Source: Acidobacteriaceae bacterium
Lineage (GTDB): Bacteria; Acidobacteriota; Terriglobia; Terriglobales; Acidobacteriaceae
DNA length: 64,000 bases
Direction of reading: 5' to 3'
Assembly (NCBI GenBank): GCA_030041045.1
Contig: JASHOQ010000122.1
Location: 1-64,000 of the forward strand
This document shows, one piece after another, positions 1 through 7,111 of this stretch (position 1 is the first letter of the stretch; every line of letters starts with the position of its first letter). Made by a program: the position numbers and the translations under genes. The notes beneath the pieces were generated by a model that was not told the origin of the DNA, searched no databases, and saw nothing but the letters and a program-made list of their open reading frames with translations.

Positions 1-2091
1 TACGGCGCCATCTACACCGCCACGCTGACCACCGGGATCACGGCCTCCGACGGAGTTGCGCTGGCGCAGAGCGACGTTTGGAGCTTCACCACCATCTCCG
101 CTCCGCCGACGGTCACCGCGGTCACACCCACGAGCGCGAGCACCGGCGTGGCCGTCAACACGGCGCTTACGGCTACCTTCAGCCAGGTCATGACTTCCTC
201 GACGATCACTTCCTCGACCTTCACCCTCGCCACCCAGGGTGGAACAGCCGTAACCGGCGCCGTCGGCTACAACGCCACCACCTCGGTGGCCACATTCACT
301 CCAGCGCAAGACCTGGCTTACGACACGGCGTATACCGCAACCATCACCACCGGCGCTACCAGCTCCCAGGGGATTCCCCTGGCCCAGAACTACACCTGGA
401 CCTTCACCACCACCACCCCGCCCGTGCCCACCGTCACCGCCACCGTGCCCGCCAGCGGCGCCACCGACGCGAGTACAACCAGCGCTCTCACGGCCACCTT
501 CAGCCAGCCGATGAATGCGTCCACGCTCACCACCTCCACCTTCACGCTGGCCGCAACCAGCGGCGGCACTCCCGTTGCCGGAACGGTTACGTACTCGAGC
601 GCCACGCAAACCGCCACATTCGCCCCCAGTGCGGCCCTGGCCTACAGCACCGAGTACACCGCAACCATCACCACCGGCGCCGCCAGTTCCGCCGGCGTCG
701 CACTGGCCTCCAACGACACGTGGACTTTCACCACCGGCACGGCGCCGGCTGCGGCGACGGTCGACTTTGGAACCACCTACCAGACCATCCAGGGATTCGG
801 CGGCTCGACGGCATGGCTCGGACAGATGCCTCAGGCCGTGGCCACGGCCCTGTTCAGCCCGACCGACGGCCTGGGCTTGAGCGTCCTGCGCGTGCGCATC
901 GATCCCACAGGCTCGTCCTCGGGCGGTGGCACCTACAACTACCCCTATGAAACCGGCGAATGGGATTATGAGGCGGCCAACGGCATGGAAGCTGTCCAGG
1001 CCAACCCGAACGCCGTTGTCTTTGCCACGCCGTGGACGCCGCCTGCCCTTTGGAAGCTGAACGGCACAAGCACCACCGTGGATGGCACCACCTTCAACGA
1101 GGCCTTCTACAGCGGCGCCTGCAGCCCCGTTGCCCCGGCCGGAGAAAGTTATTGCGGCGGCTATCTCGATCCCAATCACTATGCCGACTACGCCGCTTAC
1201 CTGGAGGATTTTGTCACCTTCTTCAACTCCGTCAACGGCTTCAACCTTTACGCCATCTCCATGCAGAACGAGCCGGAAGAGAACGTCAGTTACGAATCCT
1301 GCGTTTGGACGCCCGCACAGATGGACGCCTGGGTTGCAGGCAACGCCTCCACCATCACCTCGGACGCGTACTCCACCAAGCTCATCATGCCCGAGTCGGA
1401 TGACTTCAACCCGGTCGATGCCTCCACCACTCTCAGCGACCCAAGCGCCGAGGGCCTTGTCAGCATCATTGGCGGCCACATCTATCAGGTCCTGTTTGGG
1501 GGCTCGATTACGGCTTATCCCGCCCTTCCCGCGGGCGACTCAGCGAAGGCGTACTGGATGACCGAATTCGGCCCCTTGAGCGCATCGGCGCCGAGCTGGA
1601 GCACGGCCGTCACCACCTATGCAGAAGCGATCCATAACTCCATGGTCACCGGCCAATACAACGTCTTTGCGTGGTGGGGGCTCTTCGGCGAATCCGCCGG
1701 CAATTGTGCAACCGCGGCCGGCACCTGCGGCCTGGTCGACAATGCCGGGAATGTGACCGTGACCGGCGATGTGGTGGGCCAGTACTCCAAATTCATCCAG
1801 CCCGGCTACGTCCGCGCGAGCGCCACGGCCAGCCCGGCAGCGAACGTCTTCGTCTCCGCCTACACGGGAACTGAAAGCGGCACGCAGCACTATGTGATCG
1901 TAGCCATCAACGCCAATACCACCGCGGAGAACATCGCCTTCACCCTGGATAACGCGAGCAGCGTGACCTCGTTGACTCCAACCGAATCCACCTCGGCTGC
2001 CGGCTTGGTGCAGGAATCCACCGTCCCCGTCTCCAGCGGTCAGTTCAACTTCGATCTGCCCGCTTCGAGCATCGTCACCTTCGTGCAGTAG
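1..2091 (+). CDS. Secreted GH30-family glycanase with Ig-like repeats (5' truncated by window)
   Basis: The reading frame is open from base 1, so the start and any signal peptide lie upstream. The visible 696 residues hold the end of one Ig-like domain, two complete SbsA-type Ig-like repeats (each ending in a W-S/T-F-T-T motif; codons about 35-135 and 140-245) and a GH30 glycosidase domain from about codon 250. The GH30 signature QGFGGS is near codon 264. The probable acid/base Glu is codon 424 in QNEPE, and the probable nucleophile is codon 522 in MTEFG; this order and roughly 100-residue spacing are normal for GH30. The small C-terminal beta domain is intact. GH30 members act on glucuronoxylan or beta-1,6-glucans; a xylanase role is an inference supported by the uronate genes elsewhere in the window. 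The enzyme is probably extracellular. Confidence 0.88.
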   Translation, partial: YGAIYTATLTTGITASDGVALAQSDVWSFTTISAPPTVTAVTPTSASTGVAVNTALTATFSQVMTSSTITSSTFTLATQGGTAVTGAVGYNATTSVATFTPAQDLAYDTAYTATITTGATSSQGIPLAQNYTWTFTTTTPPVPTVTATVPASGATDASTTSALTATFSQPMNASTLTTSTFTLAATSGGTPVAGTVTYSSATQTATFAPSAALAYSTEYTATITTGAASSAGVALASNDTWTFTTGTAPAAATVDFGTTYQTIQGFGGSTAWLGQMPQAVATALFSPTDGLGLSVLRVRIDPTGSSSGGGTYNYPYETGEWDYEAANGMEAVQANPNAVVFATPWTPPALWKLNGTSTTVDGTTFNEAFYSGACSPVAPAGESYCGGYLDPNHYADYAAYLEDFVTFFNSVNGFNLYAISMQNEPEENVSYESCVWTPAQMDAWVAGNASTITSDAYSTKLIMPESDDFNPVDASTTLSDPSAEGLVSIIGGHIYQVLFGGSITAYPALPAGDSAKAYWMTEFGPLSASAPSWSTAVTTYAEAIHNSMVTGQYNVFAWWGLFGESAGNCATAAGTCGLVDNAGNVTVTGDVVGQYSKFIQPGYVRASATASPAANVFVSAYTGTESGTQHYVIVAINANTTAENIAFTLDNASSVTSLTPTESTSAAGLVQESTVPVSSGQFNFDLPASSIVTFVQ

Positions 2092-2306
2092 CGCGCGTCG
2101 CAATCCGGAATCACGGCGCGCGACTCGCGCTGCCTGCGGCGAGTCCGCGGACTCCGATGTGGAAGTGCGCGGCAGGCGCGCGCCTGCGCCATCCCGCAAT
2201 TGGGAGTCTGGAAATTCTGAATTTGAAGGAGAGAGTGGCCTGTGATCAGGCCTGTGAATCGGGAAGGCCTAGTATCCTGTCCCTGAAGTTCACAACATAA
2301 ATTCCG

Positions 2307-2383
2307 CTGTCATCCTGAGCGAACGGGGCCCCAAACGCTCTTCAGTTTGGGGGTTGTGAGTCGAAGGATCTGCATTTCTCGAC
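2307..2383. repeat. Dispersed hairpin repeat, family G copy 1
   Basis: This about 77-bp repeat begins with CTGTCATCCTGAGCGA, has a central GGGGCCCCAAAC...GTTTGGGGG stem and ends with GTCGAAGGATCTGC. A near copy lies at 34136-34206 and a hybrid copy at 43988-44060. Together with the adjacent element at 2422-2568 it fills the 477-bp gap after the GH30 gene. No open frame is supported here. Confidence 0.75.
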
Positions 2384-2421
2384 CTCGGATTATGACACGA
2401 ACTTCTGGGACGCTACACTAG

Positions 2422-2568
2422 GGATGGTTGCACAAATGGGATTGTAAAAGGGCACGGCTGGTAGGTCAGGGCTTCAGCCCTGACTGCCGCAAAGGCCGCA
2501 TAAACATTGCGGGCTTTAGCCCCTGAGGGAATTCACCTCAAGGCCTCAATCCATTTATGCAACCAGTT
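2422..2568. repeat. MITE-like element, family B long form, copy 1
   Basis: This is a 147-bp unit. The left end (GGTTGCACAAATGG) and right end (CCATTTATGCAACC) are inverted repeats. Inside are two small hairpins, GGGCTTCAGCCC and GGGCTTTAGCCCCTGAGGGA. A second full-length copy lies at 10050-10192 with the same ends and order. The element stops right next to the stop codon of the small minus-strand gene at 2569. It has no coding capacity. Confidence 0.8.
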
Positions 2569-2805
2569 CTAGATGCCCATCCCGAATTCGCTCGCCTGCT
2601 TCTCGCCGGCGTTCGAGTAGAAGTCGTAGGGCGTGCGCTTGCGGAACCGGGCGCGGCTGCGAATTTCGCTGCCCAGGAAGATGCCCACCACGGCCACCAC
2701 CATGCCCGCGGAAAACCACGTAATCACACGCAGCGTGGACCGTGCGCACTTTTCTCCTGCGGCGCACTCCTCTGCGGTTGTGAGCGATTCCGGTTCGCGG
2801 GACAT
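2569..2805 (-). CDS. Small single-pass membrane protein, unknown function
   Basis: This 78-residue protein has one hydrophobic segment at about residues 26-46 (VITWFSAGMVVAVVGIFLG) followed by a basic, polar tail. An upstream in-frame ATG would give 94 residues, but the ATG at 2805 is preceded by a perfect AGGAGG (2815-2820) at good spacing, which decides the start. The gene lies 84 bp downstream of the adenosine-deaminase-family gene on the same strand and may be read with it. The family is not recognised. The strong ribosome binding site and clear membrane segment support a real gene. Confidence 0.65.
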   Translation of the reverse strand: MSREPESLTTAEECAAGEKCARSTLRVITWFSAGMVVAVVGIFLGSEIRSRARFRKRTPYDFYSNAGEKQASEFGMGI

Positions 2806-2889
2806 GAAGCCTGACCTCCTACTTGCCCTCATCATACCGCAGTTTGTGTGCATTCTGCGCCACTGTCGCCATGCGAAACACCCCTTGGT

Positions 2890-3918
2890 TTACACAATAG
2901 TTTCAATCCGTTCGAGCCATGCCTTCTTTTCCCAATCGGGAAGAAAGCTGGCCCGCAGGGAGTTGGACGCAAGCTGCCGCAGTTCGTCCCGGGAAAATCC
3001 CTGTTCACTGTGCGCCTGGGCATATTCACCGGCCAAATCCGACCCGAAAAATGCGGGGTCGTCGGAGTTCAGGGTCACCAGCAGTCCCTGATCGAAATAG
3101 CGGCGCAGCGGGTGCGCAGCGAACGACGGGCAGACCCCGGTGCGGACATTCGAGGTCGGGTTGAGCTCGATCGGGGTGCGCCGGGCCTTCAACTCCGCAA
3201 GAAGAGCCGGATCCTGAATCGCGGAGAGCGCGTGGCCAATGCGCTCCGAGCCGATGGCGAGCGCTTCCCGGATAGCCTCCGGTCCCGTGGTCTCGCCGGC
3301 GTGGTTGGTCAGGCGCAAGCCGGCCGCACGCGCCTCGGCATAAAGCGCTGCAAACGGCGCCGACCCGCACAGCCGCTCGTCGCCGCCCAGCCCGATGCCG
3401 ATGATCGCGGGAAACTCCGCGCGCATCTCGGCTGCTTTGCGAAAAACCCGTTCCGCTTCGGGAACCGAGAAATGGCGGACGGCGTCGAAGATCCAATAGA
3501 TCGACACGCCCAGCTCCCGTACTCCGCGCTCGCGCGCGCGCTCCAGGCCGGCGAAGATGGGCTCGAAGCACGCCGGATCGTGATTGCGCCACATATAAAT
3601 GACGCCCACGGAGATGTACACCTCCGCGTGCACCACTCCCTGCTCGGCCAGCCGCTCCATCATGCGCCACGCCGCCAGCTCGTAGTCGTCCGGCCCGGTG
3701 AGCAGCCGGGTAACGGCCTTGAAGGACTCAATGAACTCGGTGAAATCCCGGAACTGGTACAGCGCTTCGGCCTCGGCCAGCGTGAGCGGCCGCGCGTCAT
3801 GGCGCCGGCTCAGCTCCACCAGCGTCGCGGGCAGAATGGTGCCCTCGAGGTGCAGGTGCAGCTCGGCCTTCGGCAGCCGGCGGATGAAATCCGCGATCCC
3901 GCTCTCGTCGGTCGCCAC
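2890..3918 (-). CDS. Adenosine deaminase family protein (adenosine or aminodeoxyfutalosine deaminase)
   Basis: This 342-residue protein belongs to the metal-dependent amidohydrolase superfamily. It shows the N-terminal zinc motif HLHLEG (residues 21-26), the catalytic NHAGE motif in the second half, a following GHA histidine motif and the C-terminal SDDP metal-binding Asp. All key residues of the adenosine deaminase family are present and the length is normal. The reaction is hydrolytic deamination of an adenine nucleoside. Bacterial members include both adenosine deaminases and 6-aminodeoxyfutalosine deaminases of the futalosine menaquinone route, and the sequence alone does not separate them. 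It is 25 bp downstream of the hypothetical gene at 3944-4666 in what looks like a permease - hypothetical - deaminase operon. Confidence 0.85.
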   Translation of the reverse strand: MATDESGIADFIRRLPKAELHLHLEGTILPATLVELSRRHDARPLTLAEAEALYQFRDFTEFIESFKAVTRLLTGPDDYELAAWRMMERLAEQGVVHAEVYISVGVIYMWRNHDPACFEPIFAGLERARERGVRELGVSIYWIFDAVRHFSVPEAERVFRKAAEMRAEFPAIIGIGLGGDERLCGSAPFAALYAEARAAGLRLTNHAGETTGPEAIREALAIGSERIGHALSAIQDPALLAELKARRTPIELNPTSNVRTGVCPSFAAHPLRRYFDQGLLVTLNSDDPAFFGSDLAGEYAQAHSEQGFSRDELRQLASNSLRASFLPDWEKKAWLERIETIV

Positions 3919-3943
3919 ACGCTCCTCCTTCGCGCTTCTCCAG

Positions 3944-4666
3944 CTACTGGGTCCTGATCGCAGTCGCGTGATTGTTCACGAACGTGACGGTCCACTTCTT
4001 CCCGTTCACGTCGTAGGTCACATCGCGGTTGCCCTTCTCGCCGCCTTCGCTCTCCGTCATCTGGCCGAGCGACATCTGCGTTTCCAGTTCGCTCATCCCC
4101 GGCTGCACCTGGTGCGCGTCAATCACCGCCCACACGCTGCGCGGCCAGTTGTCGTAAATCGTGTGCGGATCGTCGTAATAAAACAGGTTGTCGCAAAAAT
4201 AGGCTTCCTGGCTGCCCTCAATGGCGCCAATGGCCGTAGCGTACAACGCCGGGCCGCCCGGCAGCGTGAAAACGGCGAACACCTGGCGGTCGCCGTGGGT
4301 GATGCCGTCATCCACCGGCGCCGGCGCCGCGGCCTTCACAATCTTCTTTACTTCAAGCTGCTCGGCAGCCGGAATCAGGCCCGCCGATTTCAAAAACTCC
4401 ACGCGTCCGCCGGCGAAGGGATAGTACGGCATCACGTAGCCCTTCTTCATCCACACGCTGGTGCCCACAAGGGCGAGCGTGTCGTCGAACGTAGTCATCC
4501 ACTTCACGCGCACAATGGCCACGTCGTCCGGCGTGAGGTTTTGTTCGGGATTGGTGTTCTGGACCACGCCCGGCTGCCGCCGGTGATGCCAAACGGAAAA
4601 AAGGTAGGTGCCCCCGATGGCCAATGTGATCGCGGTCACGAGCAGAATCTTCTGCCAGATCTTCAC
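3944..4666 (-). CDS. Membrane-anchored hypothetical protein
   Basis: This 240-residue protein starts with a signal-anchor segment (residues 5-24, KILLVTAITLAIGGTYLFSV) followed by a soluble, presumably periplasmic domain. No catalytic motif is recognised. Its ATG overlaps the stop of the permease gene (4663-4666), a pattern of translational coupling, and its end is 25 bp before the deaminase gene. The three are therefore probably one transcript. The tight linkage suggests a role beside amino acid or nucleoside uptake, but nothing in the sequence shows it. Confidence 0.7.
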   Translation of the reverse strand: MKIWQKILLVTAITLAIGGTYLFSVWHHRRQPGVVQNTNPEQNLTPDDVAIVRVKWMTTFDDTLALVGTSVWMKKGYVMPYYPFAGGRVEFLKSAGLIPAAEQLEVKKIVKAAAPAPVDDGITHGDRQVFAVFTLPGGPALYATAIGAIEGSQEAYFCDNLFYYDDPHTIYDNWPRSVWAVIDAHQVQPGMSELETQMSLGQMTESEGGEKGNRDVTYDVNGKKWTVTFVNNHATAIRTQ

Positions 4667-6240
4667 GGCTTCTCCGTCACCGCCGGCAATCCCGGGGGTT
4701 TGGCGAACTCCGAACGGTGACGGCTATAGAAGAAGTAGATCAGCAATCCGGTTGCGAGCCAGGCAAAGAAGCGAACCCAGGTGATGATTTCAAGGCCCAT
4801 CATCAGAACCACGCAGAAAATGATGCTCAACACCGGGAAGACGGGCCCCAGCGGCGCGCGGAAGCCGCGATGGCGCTCCGGTTCGCGATAGCGCAGAATG
4901 AGCACGCCGATCGAGACCAGGACGAACGCGAAGAGGGTCCCGATGTTGGAAAGGTTGGAGACGGTGCCGATGTCGAGCATGCCGGCGGGAATGCCTACGA
5001 CAAATCCGGCCACCCACGTGGAAATGGCGGGTGTGCGGAACTGCGGATGAATGCGGCCGAAGACCGATGGCAGCAGACGGTCGCGCGACATGGCGAACCA
5101 GATGCGCGCCTGGCCGAGCTGGTAAACCAGCAGCGAAGAAATCATGCCCATCAGCGCGCCGACGAGGACGAAAAGCCGCGTCCAGTGCAGCCGCGCTCCG
5201 CCCGGCGCGAGCGAAAGCCTTTTGAGCGCGTTCACCACCGGGGCCGCGTCGCCCATCACCGACTGCCACGGCACGATGCCGCTCAGCAGGATGGCCACGG
5301 CGCTGTACAGCACCGTGCACACCACCAGCGTGGACAGAATGCCGAAAGGCACATCGCGCTGCGGCTGCCCGCACTCTTCTGCGGCCGTCGATACCGAATC
5401 GAATCCGATATAGGTGAAGAAGATGATCGAGCCGCCGGTGAGCACGCCGGTCCAGCCGTTGGGCATGAACGGATGCCAGTAGTGCGGCTTGACGAAGCTG
5501 GCCGCGGCGAAGATAAAAACCAGGATGGCGGCAAGCTTGACCAGCACCATGATGTTGTTGGCCCGCGCCGACTCGCGGATGCCGCGCACGAGGATGACGG
5601 TTAGAACCATTACCACCAGAAATGCGGGAATATTGAAGCCCAAGTGCCAGCCCGGATTGTAGAGATTGTTCCCCGCAAAATCCTGCAAGCCCGTGGGCAG
5701 ATACGCAGGTGAGATCCAGCGCAGCGGCGGATGAATATTGAACCAGTCCAGCAGATCGACGATGTGCGCGGCAAAGCCCACGCTCACGCTCATGTTGCTG
5801 AAGGCGTACTCCAGAATGAGGTCCCAGCCGATGATCCACGCCACCAGTTCGCCCATGGTTGCGTAAGTATAGGTGTAGGCCGAGCCGGCGATGGGGATCA
5901 TCGACGCCAGCTCCGCGTAGCACAGGCCGGTGAAGGCGCAGACCACGGCCACCAGCACCATGGAGAGCGCCAGCGCCGGACCCGCGCCCGGACGGCCCGC
6001 CATGGCGGTGTGATAGATCAGCCAGTGAATCAGCGGCGTGTCGTTCAGGTCCGCCGCGGGAAAGGTCTGGCCGGCCATGGCCGTGCCCACGACCGTGAAG
6101 ATGCCCGACCCGATCACCGCGCCGATGCCCAGCGCCGTCAGCGACCACGGACCAAGGCTCTTCTTGAGCGAGCGCTCAGGCTCTTCCGATTCGCGGATCA
6201 GCTTGTCAATCGACTTGCGGGCAAGCAGTTGGCTCGACAG
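4663..6240 (-). CDS. APC-superfamily amino acid permease (cationic amino acid transporter type)
   Basis: This polytopic inner-membrane transporter of the amino acid-polyamine-organocation superfamily has about 12 hydrophobic segments and the diagnostic first-helix motif GIGAVIGSGIF. The longest ATG/GTG-started frame begins at 6117 inside that motif, which cannot be right. The frame stays open to a stop at 6247-6249 and encodes a typical cytoplasmic N-terminus (LIRESEEPERSLKKSLG, then PWSLTALG). No ATG, GTG or TTG precedes that stretch; a CTG at 6240 has GAGG about 9 bases upstream, so I place the start there. Alternatively there is a sequence error or another rare start. It is the first gene of the permease - hypothetical - deaminase operon. 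Confidence 0.85.
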   Translation of the reverse strand: MSSQLLARKSIDKLIRESEEPERSLKKSLGPWSLTALGIGAVIGSGIFTVVGTAMAGQTFPAADLNDTPLIHWLIYHTAMAGRPGAGPALALSMVLVAVVCAFTGLCYAELASMIPIAGSAYTYTYATMGELVAWIIGWDLILEYAFSNMSVSVGFAAHIVDLLDWFNIHPPLRWISPAYLPTGLQDFAGNNLYNPGWHLGFNIPAFLVVMVLTVILVRGIRESARANNIMVLVKLAAILVFIFAAASFVKPHYWHPFMPNGWTGVLTGGSIIFFTYIGFDSVSTAAEECGQPQRDVPFGILSTLVVCTVLYSAVAILLSGIVPWQSVMGDAAPVVNALKRLSLAPGGARLHWTRLFVLVGALMGMISSLLVYQLGQARIWFAMSRDRLLPSVFGRIHPQFRTPAISTWVAGFVVGIPAGMLDIGTVSNLSNIGTLFAFVLVSIGVLILRYREPERHRGFRAPLGPVFPVLSIIFCVVLMMGLEIITWVRFFAWLATGLLIYFFYSRHRSEFAKPPGLPAVTEKP

Positions 6241-6399
6241 GGAGATTCACCTCTACCGGATCAAGACTCGCCGCACGGCGGTTTTGTCACACTATACAGC
6301 CTCGGAGTTGAAAGATGAGACGGCCGCCGGTCGATATGAATCGTACGGCCTTCGTCACCGCGTGACAACTAGCAACTACCGCGCTGATCGGGCGCAAAC

Positions 6400-6548
6400 G
6401 CATCCCGGAGGGATGCAGGAGAATAGCCCAGGCCGGGGTCCCCGGCGAGCGGTCCTTGCTCGCTGGGGTGGCAGGATGGAGTCCGCCGCGGCGGACGAAA
6501 TCCTGGGAAACACGAACCCAAATAAGCGAAGAGCCCCGGAGGGGCGAC
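6400..6548. repeat. Dispersed hairpin repeat, family A copy 1 (with an E-type core inside)
   Basis: The unit runs from GCATCCCGGAGGGATGC through AGCCCAGG, a TCCGCCGCGGCGGA palindrome and CCTGGGAA to GAGCCCCGGAGGGGCGA. Between the first and second parts it carries an extra hairpin (GGGGTCCCCGGC...GCTGGGGTGG) related to the core of the elements at 21049 and 31575. Other copies are at 6870, 17430 and 52371. Confidence 0.75.
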
Positions 6549-6617
6549 GGAACCCGGGTCGCGGATTCCGGTTGCCCTGGGCTGCCTCCGGAATCCACGA
6601 CGGGCCATCGCGCAGCC

Positions 6618-6788
6618 CTACCGCTTGCTCTGCCCGCGCGCCATCTTCTTCACTTTTCTCTTGTTCGAGCCGCGCGGTGTGGTGCGCTTGGCCTTGGGGG
6701 CAGCCTTCTTGCGCGCCGCGCGCTTCAGCTTCTTGCGTTCCAGCTTGTCTTTGATGTGAGTGGTGTCAGCCACGTAGACCTCTTTCAT
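6618..6788 (-). CDS. Small highly basic protein, unknown function
   Basis: This 56-residue frame reads ATG (6786-6788) to TAG (6618-6620). About 45 percent of residues are Lys or Arg, in runs such as KLERKKLKRAARKKAAPK and SNKRKVKKMARGQSKR. Codons follow the high-GC bias of the neighbours, and the frame lies neatly between two copies of the family A repeat, which suggests it is a real gene retained between them. The basic, low-complexity composition fits a nucleic-acid-binding or ribosome-associated protein, but this is inference. The ribosome binding site is weak. Confidence 0.6.
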   Translation of the reverse strand: MKEVYVADTTHIKDKLERKKLKRAARKKAAPKAKRTTPRGSNKRKVKKMARGQSKR

Positions 6789-6869
6789 CCGTGCAGCTTT
6801 TTATCGCTCTCGCAGCGCGGGTTTCGATCCTTAGAATAGCAGGGCTCGTGGCAGAAATGGAGCAGCAAC

Positions 6870-6988
6870 GCATCCCGGAGGGATGCCGGAAAATAGCCCA
6901 GGATGGAAGTTGTCGTCCGCCTCGCGGACGACAAGTGAAATCCTGGGAAACGCGAGCGCCAAGAGAGCAAGAGCCCCGCAGGGGCGAA
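6870..6988. repeat. Dispersed hairpin repeat, family A copy 2
   Basis: The arrangement matches 6400-6548: GCATCCCGGAGGGATGC, then AGCCCAGGATGG, a TCGTCCGC...GCGGACGA stem, CCTGGGAA and GAGCCCCGCAGGGGCGA. It fills most of the space between the small basic gene and the pcrA terminus. Confidence 0.75.
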
Positions 6989-7111
6989 GGATCCAAGCCT
7001 CAACTTCTGATCTCTTGGACGTTCACGCACCGGATCGACCGCAAATCTTGCCTCTTGTGAAACGAATCACGAGGGCCGGACGGGAGAACCACCATCTACG
7101 CCCCTCCGCAC

